From an uncultured Eubacterium sp. (lineage in GTDB: Bacteria; Bacillota; Clostridia; Lachnospirales; Lachnospiraceae), in the NCBI GenBank assembly GCA_910584595.1, contig CAJUBQ010000108.1, positions 1 to 14,925 of the forward strand: a DNA stretch of 14,925 nt. The letters are read 5' to 3'. Shown here in pieces: positions 5,996 through 13,511 of this stretch. A model generated the notes under the pieces. That model worked only from the letters and a program-made list of their open reading frames with translations, was not told where the DNA came from and did no database searches. The position numbers were made by a program, and so were the translations under genes. The stretch's first letter is position 1, and every line of letters begins with the position of its first letter.

Positions 5996-7111
5996 ATGAA
6001 TATATCTTTTCACTATTTTACGGTAAAGACATTGTGTAATTATGCTGACCTGACACCTGAGCGGTCACAGGAAATAGCGTTTTATTCTCAGTTGGTTGAT
6101 GATTTTAATCATACGTGGCTGGATTGGGATTGCTATATTTCTCTGACAGGAAACAAGCCGCCGGATTTCTTTTTGAAAAATAATCTTGCAATGCCTTCTA
6201 AGATTGAAAATGTATGGGATTTTTATCCGGCAACGACGGGAATAACCATGCTCCAGTCTGTTTCGCAGGCTCATCAGTATTATACCTTGATACCATTCCA
6301 TTTTATTACGCCTATACCGGTTAGGAGCATCTTAACAAATAAACCTGCCGAATGGCGCTGCAAACCTGCAGGGGTGACGAACAATACGCTGATGGATAAA
6401 ATTATGAATGGCTTTATAAACAGCAGGGAATTCAATGATATGAAGCTGGGAATGCTTTTGCATGTTTATGCGGATACTTATGCCCATCAAATGTTTTCCG
6501 GCCGGCGCGGCGTTGAAAATTATGCAACACAAATCTCGGTCATTGACTTAAGTATTCACAGACCGTTGGAAGTTAATGCAGGCGCTTATTACCTGCCTGG
6601 CATCGGTCATGCGGAGCTGGAACATATACCGGACGCGTTTGCACTGTCATTTGAGGCTGATTTTGATTATGATAAGTTTGGCAATCAGCAAACATATCGG
6701 TACAGCCGCTATAATATGTATACATTTATGGACTGTGCTTTCAAAATACTATGTATATTACGCAAATACAATAACCAGACACCGATGGATAAGAATGTAT
6801 TTAGAAGAGACATAGAACCTTTGCTCAAAAAGGCAGCGAATCAATGTGTAAGCGGGAAATCAGAAATTATGGATGCTAAGGAACTGGCAAAAATATGGAA
6901 AGAGCAGTTTCCGGAAATTGACTATAGTTATGACTGCAAGAACTGGGGACTGAAGGAAATAAATACAGACAGAAAAGTTTTGGGAAAAATCTATCAGCCC
7001 ACAGACGAATTTTATAAATATAATCAGCTGGCTTATGAACATATTTTTAAAGTGCATGGCAGATACAGGGCAGAGACACAGGAAATGGAGGAGAGCAATG
7101 ATGAATTATAA
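5996..7111 (+). CDS. DUF6765-like putative metalloprotein
   Basis: This 371-residue protein starts MNISFHYFTVKTLCNYADLT and has IAFYSQLVDDFNHTW at about 27-41, a pattern I associate with the DUF6765 family. The centre has LGMLLHVYADTYAHQMFSG (151-169), giving His156-x3-Asp160-x3-His164. Together with His6, Asp35/Asp36, His93 and His102 (PFHFI), this resembles the all-helical zinc sites of the phospholipase C/S1-P1 nuclease type. There is no signal peptide or membrane segment, so it should be cytoplasmic unless exported by an unusual route. AAGGAGGA (5983-5990) lies six bases before the ATG. The last 14 bases overlap the next gene, so the two are translationally coupled. Enzymatic activity is inference from the His/Asp pattern only; the family has no function that I know of. 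Confidence 0.65.
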   Translation: MNISFHYFTVKTLCNYADLTPERSQEIAFYSQLVDDFNHTWLDWDCYISLTGNKPPDFFLKNNLAMPSKIENVWDFYPATTGITMLQSVSQAHQYYTLIPFHFITPIPVRSILTNKPAEWRCKPAGVTNNTLMDKIMNGFINSREFNDMKLGMLLHVYADTYAHQMFSGRRGVENYATQISVIDLSIHRPLEVNAGAYYLPGIGHAELEHIPDAFALSFEADFDYDKFGNQQTYRYSRYNMYTFMDCAFKILCILRKYNNQTPMDKNVFRRDIEPLLKKAANQCVSGKSEIMDAKELAKIWKEQFPEIDYSYDCKNWGLKEINTDRKVLGKIYQPTDEFYKYNQLAYEHIFKVHGRYRAETQEMEESNDEL

Positions 7112-8207
7112 TGATATCATAGTACGCGATTATTTTGGAGAAGATGCAGGAATAAAAAGACAATCATCGGCAAGATCGGTAGACATTATCCCTTATGGCC
7201 AGGATATTCTAACGGTTGAAGAAGCAGAAAATAAATACGAGGAGATGCTTTATGATGCGCAACATGCGGTAATAAGCGGTAAGCAGTGCAATTGTTATGT
7301 GCGCGGAAAGAATATTTCTTCCAATCGGGCGTCTGCAGGAACAGTTAAACTATACCTGATGCCATTTCATGTTTTTACTTATCCGTGGCAATGGCGTCAG
7401 CTGTTTGTATTTGACTATGATACGAATAAATGGGTAAAAGAGATTTCAATGGTGGCAAAAAACGGGAAAAAAGAGATACTGCCGGGACAGGTATGCCTAA
7501 ACCAAAGCGCATTTATAATAGACGATGATCCCAAACTTATTGAAGGAGGGCATTACTGCCTGTGCGCTGTCGTCAATACAAAATATCATCCTGTTGATAT
7601 TCCAAAAAGATTTGATAATAATCTGGATGTTGACCGATGGGTACTGAGTAATCCGAATGTTGCGCTTTTAAATATTTATCCGATTGGAGGGAATGCCTCT
7701 TATGCAGACTATTCTTTTAAATATGGAAGCTGTTCGGATAAGGAAGAGAATTTTTATTTGAAAATTAAATTTTATGCAGATTATAAAAACGGAGAACGGT
7801 GGTCTGAAGATACAAAAATCCGTGTAGAATGTACCGATGCAAGATACCCGTTTTCTCAGAAGTTTTTTATGCCGCAATATAATGCAAATGCAATTCCTTC
7901 GATTACGGTTGCATTGGATAACGTGCCGCCAAAGGTCTATCTGATGTGCATGCTTTATCTGGAAAATGAGAAAGAGGCTGTTATGCCGGCGCATGGGGTT
8001 ATACAGGCAGAATATATGATGGAAGAGAATAAGATACCGGAAGGCTATGAAGATCTGAAAGACCATTTCCATAAGCTTCCGCAAAAGGAAGGTGAAAAAC
8101 AGACGAAGTATTTGATAAAACTGGGCGAATGTTTTGCATATCAAAAAGGAATGTCTGCAAAAGAACTGCGAAAAATGCTTGCTGTTTGTAAGATGCAGAA
8201 CACTTGA
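7098..8207 (+). CDS. Beta-rich protein of unknown function, partner of the DUF6765-like gene
   Basis: I do not recognise a named family for this 369-residue protein. After RDYFGEDAG and a short linker with VDIIPYGQDI, residues about 60-200 alternate strands and turns: NCYVRGKNISSNRASAGTVK, LYLMPFHVF, YPWQW, a segment around PGQVCL, and GGHYCLCAVVNTKYHPVDIP, then DVDRWVLSNPNVALLNI. The layout (VRxKN..., trp-rich loop, PGxxC, HYCLxAxV..., NxxVAxxNI) is that of an Ig-like or adhesion-type beta-sandwich. A second beta region follows, and a charged helical C-terminus. No signal peptide is visible. Two adjacent ATGs (7098 and 7101) both fit GGAGGAG (7087-7093); the frame also opens further upstream at 7035 without a ribosome binding site. 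The gene overlaps its predecessor by 14 bases, so the two products probably act together. Confidence 0.6.
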   Translation: MMNYNDIIVRDYFGEDAGIKRQSSARSVDIIPYGQDILTVEEAENKYEEMLYDAQHAVISGKQCNCYVRGKNISSNRASAGTVKLYLMPFHVFTYPWQWRQLFVFDYDTNKWVKEISMVAKNGKKEILPGQVCLNQSAFIIDDDPKLIEGGHYCLCAVVNTKYHPVDIPKRFDNNLDVDRWVLSNPNVALLNIYPIGGNASYADYSFKYGSCSDKEENFYLKIKFYADYKNGERWSEDTKIRVECTDARYPFSQKFFMPQYNANAIPSITVALDNVPPKVYLMCMLYLENEKEAVMPAHGVIQAEYMMEENKIPEGYEDLKDHFHKLPQKEGEKQTKYLIKLGECFAYQKGMSAKELRKMLAVCKMQNT

Positions 8208-8237
8208 AACAGTTCCTAACAATCAATCAGAAAATAT

Positions 8238-8266
8238 TTGCGGTATTTGCAGAGCAGTAGTATAAT
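8238..8266 (+). promoter_or_regulatory. Probable sigma-A promoter of the PPOX-MBL-CbiK operon
   Basis: TATAAT (8261-8266) is preceded by a 17-base spacer and TTGCGG (8238-8243), a match of three or four bases to the -35 consensus. It lies 92 bases before the ATG at 8359, in the only sizeable gap before this gene group. The leader shows no obvious riboswitch. Confidence 0.5.
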
Positions 8267-8358
8267 AAGGTCTGGAAATACGGACCGATAAAAACCATTG
8301 TAAAATAAACAAAAAGTATGAGGATTGTTGCTAAGCATTTCATGAAAGAAGGTTTTGC

Positions 8359-8835
8359 ATGGAAAAACTGAATCAGGAAACAGCAGACATGATGACAGAG
8401 CGTTTTGGAAAAGATTGTGTGATAGCGCTGGCCACTGTGGAAAACGGGGTTCCTTTTGTGCGGTATGTAAATGCTTATTATGAACAGGGGGCATTTTATA
8501 TCATTACTTATGGACTGTCAAACAAAATGAGGCAGATAGCAGAAAACCCTGTGGTAGCAGTTTCCGGTGAATGGTTTACTGCGCATGGGAAAGGTATTCC
8601 TTTAGGTTATTTTTATAATGAAGAGAATGGGAAGATAGCGCAAAAGCTAAAAACTGTGTTTGCTGCATGGATTGATAACGGACATAATGATTTTACTGAC
8701 AGAAATACCTGTATTTTGTGTGTCAGGCTGACAGATGGCGTATTGTTTTCTCATGGAAAACGTTATGACATTGATTTTGTCGATGTTTTGCCAGAGAATC
8801 AGAACTGCATCGCGGCGGAACATTTTATCAAATAA
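8359..8835 (+). CDS. Pyridoxamine 5'-phosphate oxidase-like split-barrel protein
   Basis: This 158-residue protein has the single-domain FMN-binding split-barrel pattern. A strand CVIALATVENGVPFVRYVNA (about 20-39) is followed by GAFYIITYGLSNKMRQIAEN (48-67) with the phosphate-contacting K-x-R-x2-I segment, then VVAVSGEWFTAHGKGIPLG. The group includes general stress protein 26-like and heme- or F420-binding members. Sequence alone does not say which cofactor or substrate is used, and this one is shorter than true PdxH (about 200 residues) and lacks its C-terminal motif. AGAAGG (8347-8352) precedes the ATG. The next gene starts 25 bases after the stop on the same strand, which suggests one transcript with the hydrolase and the CbiK-like gene. 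Confidence 0.8.
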   Translation: MEKLNQETADMMTERFGKDCVIALATVENGVPFVRYVNAYYEQGAFYIITYGLSNKMRQIAENPVVAVSGEWFTAHGKGIPLGYFYNEENGKIAQKLKTVFAAWIDNGHNDFTDRNTCILCVRLTDGVLFSHGKRYDIDFVDVLPENQNCIAAEHFIK

Positions 8836-8860
8836 ATTCAGAAAAGGAGCTGTATGCATA

Positions 8861-9511
8861 ATGAATCAATTAACAGAAGGAATTCGTGTGATCTATCAGA
8901 GCACGATACGTATGGAGCGTGAGCAGGTTATTTATTTTGACCCGTACGGTGTGAAAGAACCTGCACAGGATGCGGATATTATTTTTATTACACACGATCA
9001 TTACGATCATTTTTCGCCAGAGGATCTTGCAAAGGTATGTAAAGCGGATACCAAAATTGTTTTACCGGAAAAAATGGCGTCAAAGGCAAAGAACATTCCG
9101 TTTTCAGACGATCAGATGATACAAGTGCAGCCGGAGCAGCATTATGAATGTTTTGGATTACGCTTTCAAACGGTGCCTGCGTACAACCATCTGAAACCGT
9201 TTCATCCAAAACGGAGCGGATGGACCGGTTATCTGCTGGAATGGGGCGGCAGTGCTTATTATATTGCAGGAGATACAGATGTGACGAAAGAAAATCAGAT
9301 GTTAAAATGTGATGCGGCATTTTTGCCAATCGGCGGCACTTATACGATGAATGCGAAGGAAGCGGCAAAGTTAGCGAATATCATACATCCGCAGGTGGTT
9401 GTGCCGATTCATTATGGATGTATTGTAGGAGAACGAAAGGATGCGGATGTTTTTGAAAAAATGCTGGAACCAGGGATTGCATGTATAAAATTAATGGAGT
9501 TCGGTGAATAA
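8861..9511 (+). CDS. Metallo-beta-lactamase-fold hydrolase (UlaG/UPF0173-like)
   Basis: This is a 216-residue protein with the metal-binding motif THDHYDHF, the HxHxDH at residues 45-50. Later YIAGDTDVT supplies the bridging Asp, and VVVPIHYG the C-terminal His. These are the ligands of a two-zinc MBL-fold hydrolase. The short size and the order GVKEPAQDADIIFITHDHYD are typical of the UlaG-like/UPF0173 branch, which has diverse substrates such as phosphodiesters and lactones. The frame is open back to 8735 inside the preceding gene. The ATG at 8861 is preferred because AGGAG (8845-8849) precedes it and homology begins there, although the 11-base spacing is slightly long. The CbiK-like gene starts two bases after its stop, so the two are tightly coupled. 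Confidence 0.85.
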   Translation: MNQLTEGIRVIYQSTIRMEREQVIYFDPYGVKEPAQDADIIFITHDHYDHFSPEDLAKVCKADTKIVLPEKMASKAKNIPFSDDQMIQVQPEQHYECFGLRFQTVPAYNHLKPFHPKRSGWTGYLLEWGGSAYYIAGDTDVTKENQMLKCDAAFLPIGGTYTMNAKEAAKLANIIHPQVVVPIHYGCIVGERKDADVFEKMLEPGIACIKLMEFGE

Positions 9512-9513
9512 GG

Positions 9514-10290
9514 ATGCGGACGGCCATATGGATCGTAAGTATTGGAAACGGTCGCAGCTGTGGCTGCAAAGCTGCGGCTGATTGTATAAAAGCAGCAGTT
9601 GCAGAACAGTTTTCAGCGTACAGGCTGTATCATACATATGTAAGCCGTGGGATCCAAAGGAGAGGGAAAGAGCAAAAGACAGATCCCATCCGTAACATGT
9701 TAGAGCAGATACGACAAGATGGTTTTGACAGCCTGATCGTTCAGCCGACCTGTTTGATGCATGGTCTGGAATATCGGTATCTGTCAGATCAGTTGGCTCC
9801 ATACAGAAAAATGTTTGGGCGGTTTGCGCTTGGAGAGCCGCTGCTTTCAAGTGAGGATGATTTTACGGCTGTCACAAAAGCAATGGTACGGCGAATGGCG
9901 CGCTATGATGAGCCGCATACGGCCGTTTGTTTTATAGGACATGGAACTACAGACGAATCCCATCAGATTTATATGAAAATGCAGAATAAGCTGTCGGAAG
10001 CAGGATGCTGTAATTTTTATATTGGTACAATCAAAGGAGAACCGTCGGTAACATGTATGGTAAAGCAGCTAAAAGAAGCAGGCAGTTATCAGAAAGTGGC
10101 GCTGTGCCCGTTTATGACAGCTGCAGGCAGTCATGTATATCAGGATATTGCAGGTGATGGAAGAAGCTCCTGGAAATATGTTTTGGAACAGGCTGGTTAT
10201 GAAGTAATCTGTATTTTCGAAGGGTTAGGACAACTGAAAGAGGTGCAGAATATTTTTGCGGCGCATATTAAGGCGGTGTTGCCTGAATAA
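9514..10290 (+). CDS. cbiK: CbiK-like sirohydrochlorin cobaltochelatase, divergent
   Basis: This 258-residue protein matches the length and fold order of anaerobic CbiK: a duplicated chelatase domain with GHGT (His143) and PFMTAAGSH (His207), the two histidines corresponding to Salmonella His145 and His207. CbiK inserts Co(II) into sirohydrochlorin in the anaerobic cobalamin pathway. Two positions are unusual. The first loop, normally SFGTSY-x3-TR, reads SIGNGRSCGCKAA (9-21). The metal-ligand Glu (Salmonella Glu175, in AVESYPE) is replaced by Lys174 in GTIKGEPSV, with Glu176 two residues on. These alignments are from memory. No other cobalamin gene is nearby; instead it follows an MBL-fold hydrolase by two bases. 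It may be a chelatase with altered metal or substrate choice, or a non-catalytic relative. Confidence 0.75.
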   Translation: MRTAIWIVSIGNGRSCGCKAAADCIKAAVAEQFSAYRLYHTYVSRGIQRRGKEQKTDPIRNMLEQIRQDGFDSLIVQPTCLMHGLEYRYLSDQLAPYRKMFGRFALGEPLLSSEDDFTAVTKAMVRRMARYDEPHTAVCFIGHGTTDESHQIYMKMQNKLSEAGCCNFYIGTIKGEPSVTCMVKQLKEAGSYQKVALCPFMTAAGSHVYQDIAGDGRSSWKYVLEQAGYEVICIFEGLGQLKEVQNIFAAHIKAVLPE

Positions 10291-10294
10291 AATC

Positions 10295-10323
10295 TTGCAA
10301 TCTGACGAAACTCATGCTATAAT
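10295..10323 (+). promoter_or_regulatory. Strong extended -10 promoter
   Basis: TTGCAA (10295-10300), a 17-base spacer and TATAAT (10318-10323), with TGC immediately before the -10 box, make a near-consensus sigma-A promoter. It lies five bases after the CbiK-like stop codon. The predicted start near 10330 is only eight bases before a strong terminator hairpin, so most transcripts would be about 40 nucleotides long. Confidence 0.75.
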
Positions 10324-10337
10324 GCTTTTATGTGGAG

Positions 10338-10369
10338 GTGCATTTCCAACAAAGGAGATGCACTTTTTT
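10338..10369 (+). terminator. Intrinsic terminator or attenuator at the head of a transcript
   Basis: GTGCATTTCC (10338-10347) pairs with GGAGATGCAC (10354-10363) over ten positions, one of them T-G, around the loop AACAAA, followed by six T residues (10364-10369). It is a textbook intrinsic terminator. It could end the 8359-10290 operon, but a strong promoter separates it from that operon, so it also acts on RNAs starting near 10330. Read-through would continue to the reductase gene at 10452. Confidence 0.85.
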
Positions 10370-10451
10370 GCGATAAACCTGTCAAAAATACCAAATATAT
10401 ACAGGCGTAAATTACAGAATTGGAGTATAAAAACGAGAAAGGGAGGCTTTT

Positions 10452-11312
10452 ATGTCTAAAAATGCAATATGGATTACCGGAGCGGAGGGCCGGCTTGGGT
10501 CTTCGTTAGTTGATTTATTAAAAAAAGATATGGACCATAAGGTCGTTGGAACGGATATGGATGTGGACATTACCGATATGGAAGCAGTAGAGCAGTCCAT
10601 CAAAGTGTATCGTCCAAATATCGTCATTAACTGTGCAAGCATTTCGGATGCGGCATATTGTGAAAAAAATATGGTGGAGGCATTTAAAGTCAATGCGCTT
10701 GGCGCGAGAAATCTGGCTGCAGCATCGAGAAGCGTGAATGCAAAAATGATTCAGTTATCTACAGACGATGTATTCAGTGGGTTGTCTGCGGGTCAGCTGA
10801 CAGAGTTTGATGTGCCGGATCCGCAGTCTGTCTATGGCAAATCGAAATATGCCGGAGAAAATTATGTGAAAGAATTAAATCCAAAGCATTTGATTGTACG
10901 CAGCTCATGGGTATATGGAGCTGCAAATGAAAGTGCAAAAGAAGATTATTTTTCATATGTGGTAAATCATGGAAAGAGCAATACGCCGTTTGAGGCGCCG
11001 CTTGACCGGATTGGCAGTCCGACCAGCGCGGATGTGCTCGCCGCATTTATCAGCTGTCTGTTAGATAAAACGGAATATGGTATCTATCATGCTTCCTGTG
11101 AAGGCATGTGCTCCAGACATGAATTTGCAACTGCCATTTTAGCGCTGATGGGTTATGATACAGAGTTAGCAAAAGGATATTTTTCGGTAGAAAACAGAGG
11201 GCGAATTTCCATACTTCTTGAAAATCTCATGATGAAGATGACCGAGATTTACATAATGCCTCAGTGGTTTGATGAGCTGAAGGCTTATATTGAAAAAAAT
11301 AAAGAAGCATGA
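10452..11312 (+). CDS. RmlD-like NAD(P)-dependent sugar-nucleotide reductase
   Basis: This 286-residue protein is an extended short-chain dehydrogenase: the Rossmann motif is GAEGRLG (10-16), the catalytic STD at 103-105 is followed by the pair Tyr128-x3-Lys132 in YGKSKYAGE. The segment DITDMEAVEQSIKVYRPNIV and INCASISDAAYCE match the dTDP-4-dehydrorhamnose reductase (RmlD) layout. RmlD reduces dTDP-4-keto-L-rhamnose to dTDP-L-rhamnose, but no other rhamnose or polysaccharide gene is nearby, so the substrate is uncertain. The C-terminus deviates from RmlD (NRGRISILLENLMMK, where RP is usual near its start). GGGAGG (10441-10446) lies five bases before the ATG. It is the first gene after the promoter-terminator unit and is followed at 17 bases by a symporter gene, so the two probably share a transcript. 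Confidence 0.8.
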   Translation: MSKNAIWITGAEGRLGSSLVDLLKKDMDHKVVGTDMDVDITDMEAVEQSIKVYRPNIVINCASISDAAYCEKNMVEAFKVNALGARNLAAASRSVNAKMIQLSTDDVFSGLSAGQLTEFDVPDPQSVYGKSKYAGENYVKELNPKHLIVRSSWVYGAANESAKEDYFSYVVNHGKSNTPFEAPLDRIGSPTSADVLAAFISCLLDKTEYGIYHASCEGMCSRHEFATAILALMGYDTELAKGYFSVENRGRISILLENLMMKMTEIYIMPQWFDELKAYIEKNKEA

Positions 11313-11329
11313 TTAGTTGGAGGAAGAAT

Positions 11330-12637
11330 ATGCAGGAAGAGGGAAACAGAAAAAAGGAAAAGAAAATGGGGCTGACCACTAAGATTTTTATTGGATTGAT
11401 CGGCGGTCTGCTCGTGGGCGTTATTTTGAATTTGTTTGTACCGCATTCGTCGTTTCGGGATGCAGTTTTAGTGGATGGTATTTTTTATGTCGTAGGCAAT
11501 GGATTTATCCGTTTGATGAAAATGCTCGTGGTACCGCTTGTATTTTGCTCACTTGTCTGCGGAAGCTCCGCGATCGGAGATACAAAATCACTTGGTAAAG
11601 TTGGCGGGAAAACAATTGTATTTTATTTACTGACGACAGCTTTAGCGGTAACGGTAGCCATTTCGGTAGCTACGGTTGTAAAGCCGGGAGTAGGGCTGGA
11701 CATGTCTTCCATCGAAACTGGAGAGACTACGGTTGCAGAAAATGTCTCTGTCGTGGATACGATTTTAAACATTATCCCGGAGAATCCGATCGGTGCGCTT
11801 GCGGATGGCACGATGCTGCAGATTATTTTATTTGCGCTGCTTATTGGCGTGCTTCTTGCAAAAATGGGTGAGCGTACAGAGCTGATTGCCAATTTGTTTA
11901 ATCAGTGCAACGAACTGATGATGGAAATGACCAATCTGGTAATGAGCCTTGCGCCTGTCGGAGTATTTTGTATGATTGCCAAAACATTTGCAAATCTGGG
12001 ATTCGATGCGTTTGTACCGCTTTTGAAATATATGGGCAGCGTACTGCTTGGCTTACTTATTCAGTGTTTGGTTGTATATATGATCTTGCTTGTTATTTTT
12101 ACAAGGCTGAATCCGGTGAAGTTTATTAAAAAATTCTTTCCGGTTATGGCATTTGCATTTTCAACATCTACTTCCAATGCCACGATTCCGATGAATATTG
12201 ATACGCTGGAAGAAAGAATTGGTGTGTCCAGAAAAATATCTTCTTTTACGATACCGCTGGGAGCAACGATTAATATGGACGGTACATCGATTATGCAAGG
12301 TGTGGCAGTCGTATTTGCGGCGCAGGCGTATGGGATGCAGCTTGGACCGAAAGGCTATCTGACGGTAATCGCGACTGCTACGTTAGCTTCCATTGGTACG
12401 GCAGGGATTCCTTCCGTTGGTTTGGTAACGCTTTCGATGGTGTTTACCGCGGTTGGGCTTCCGGTAGAAGCAATTATGCTGATTATGGGTGTGGACCGTA
12501 TTTTGGATATGATTCGTACCGCAGTCAATATTACAGGTGATGCAGTGTGTACGACAATTGTAGCACATCAAAACGGAGATTTGGACAGAGATGTATTTAA
12601 CGCAGATATTCACACCGGTACGGCAGGGCGTTCATGA
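11330..12637 (+). CDS. Dicarboxylate/amino acid:cation symporter (DAACS), probably acidic amino acids
   Basis: This is a 435-residue membrane protein of the GltP/GltPh family with eight predicted helices and two re-entrant hairpins. Signature motifs are present: FSTSTSNATIP (first hairpin, serine-rich), PLGATINMDGT (unwound helix 7, sodium site), GIPSVGLVTLSMV (second hairpin), and VDRILDMIRTAVNITGDA (helix 8). In GltPh the Asp and Arg of this last motif contact substrate amine and side-chain carboxylate, and the Arg is retained here. That favours glutamate or aspartate over neutral amino acids. The frame is open from 11309 inside the preceding gene. The ATG at 11330 is chosen because GGAGGA (11319-11324) lies five bases before it. 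The family uses the sodium or proton gradient to import its substrate. A solute-binding lipoprotein gene follows after 22 bases. Confidence 0.92.
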   Translation: MQEEGNRKKEKKMGLTTKIFIGLIGGLLVGVILNLFVPHSSFRDAVLVDGIFYVVGNGFIRLMKMLVVPLVFCSLVCGSSAIGDTKSLGKVGGKTIVFYLLTTALAVTVAISVATVVKPGVGLDMSSIETGETTVAENVSVVDTILNIIPENPIGALADGTMLQIILFALLIGVLLAKMGERTELIANLFNQCNELMMEMTNLVMSLAPVGVFCMIAKTFANLGFDAFVPLLKYMGSVLLGLLIQCLVVYMILLVIFTRLNPVKFIKKFFPVMAFAFSTSTSNATIPMNIDTLEERIGVSRKISSFTIPLGATINMDGTSIMQGVAVVFAAQAYGMQLGPKGYLTVIATATLASIGTAGIPSVGLVTLSMVFTAVGLPVEAIMLIMGVDRILDMIRTAVNITGDAVCTTIVAHQNGDLDRDVFNADIHTGTAGRS

Positions 12638-12659
12638 ATGGCAGGAATGGAGGAGAAAA

Positions 12660-13511
12660 ATGTGTAAAAGGATTCTGCGTATAGGTGTTATGTTCGTCTG
12701 TGCGCTGTCATTTTTGGGGGTTTGCCTGTGTGGATGCAGCGCTCAGACGCAGGAAACGCCCGATCAACAAGCTGAAGTTACGCCTGATAAGAATACGATA
12801 CAAGAAATCAGACAACGGGGATATTTACTTGCAGGTTGTAAAATGGATGTACCGGATTTGAGTTTTTATGATGAGCAGACAGATACATGGTCCGGTCTTG
12901 AAGTTGAGCTTGCTTATCAGACAGCAGCCAATATATTTGATGTAAGCATAGACGAAGCAAAAGAACAGCAGCTCGTTCGTTTTATAGGTGTAACGGTAGC
13001 TGACAGAGAGGAAAAATTGGAGCAAAAGGAAGTCGACTGTCTGTTTGCGACTTATACCATTACGAAAGAAAGAAAACAGAAATTTGCATTTTCTGACAGT
13101 TATTATACAGACTATATCGGACTGATGGTAAAGACTTCCGGGACGGATGCAAATTCGCTTGGCACGAGTGATATTCGCTCTATTGCAGATTTGGATGGGA
13201 AAAAAATCGGTGTAGCGAAAAATGCAACAACCCGGAAAACGTTTTTGAATTATATGGATACCATGAATAATATAAAGACTGCTCCGATTTTCTTTGAATA
13301 TCATAGTTATGAAGCTCTCTTTTCTGCTTTAAAGGACGGAACGATTGATGTAATGGCCGTGGATGTGAGTATTTTAAATGGATATACAGACAAAACCACG
13401 ACGATTTTGAATGATCGCTTTGGCGGGCAGCCTTATGGTGCGGCAGTTCGTAAAGAAAATGAAAAATTGCTGGAATATGTGAATCAGGCGATTCGACCGG
13501 ATGAATTTTAG
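12660..13511 (+). CDS. Family 3 solute-binding lipoprotein
   Basis: This 283-residue protein begins with a lipoprotein signal: basic MCKRILRI, a hydrophobic core, and LCGC (lipobox, Cys26) followed by a Gln/Asp-rich linker. The mature part is a family 3 (amino-acid type) periplasmic binding fold: IQEIRQRGYLLAGCK, SGLEVELAYQTA, VDCLFATYTITKERKQKFAF and DLDGKKIGVAKNATT, then DVMAVDVSILNGY. These proteins bind amino acids outside the membrane and normally deliver them to ABC permeases, but no permease or ATPase gene is present. The C-terminus ends NQAIRPDEF, about 15-20 residues short of the usual final helix. The stop overlaps the converging gene. GGAGGAG (12649-12655) sets the ATG at 12660; the frame is open further upstream inside the symporter gene. 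Confidence 0.88.
   Translation: MCKRILRIGVMFVCALSFLGVCLCGCSAQTQETPDQQAEVTPDKNTIQEIRQRGYLLAGCKMDVPDLSFYDEQTDTWSGLEVELAYQTAANIFDVSIDEAKEQQLVRFIGVTVADREEKLEQKEVDCLFATYTITKERKQKFAFSDSYYTDYIGLMVKTSGTDANSLGTSDIRSIADLDGKKIGVAKNATTRKTFLNYMDTMNNIKTAPIFFEYHSYEALFSALKDGTIDVMAVDVSILNGYTDKTTTILNDRFGGQPYGAAVRKENEKLLEYVNQAIRPDEF

Noticed and set aside
10330..10410. Leader peptide starting at ATG 10330 after the strong promoter
   Set aside because: It lacks a ribosome binding site and the terminator lies inside it; the coding look is not better than chance.
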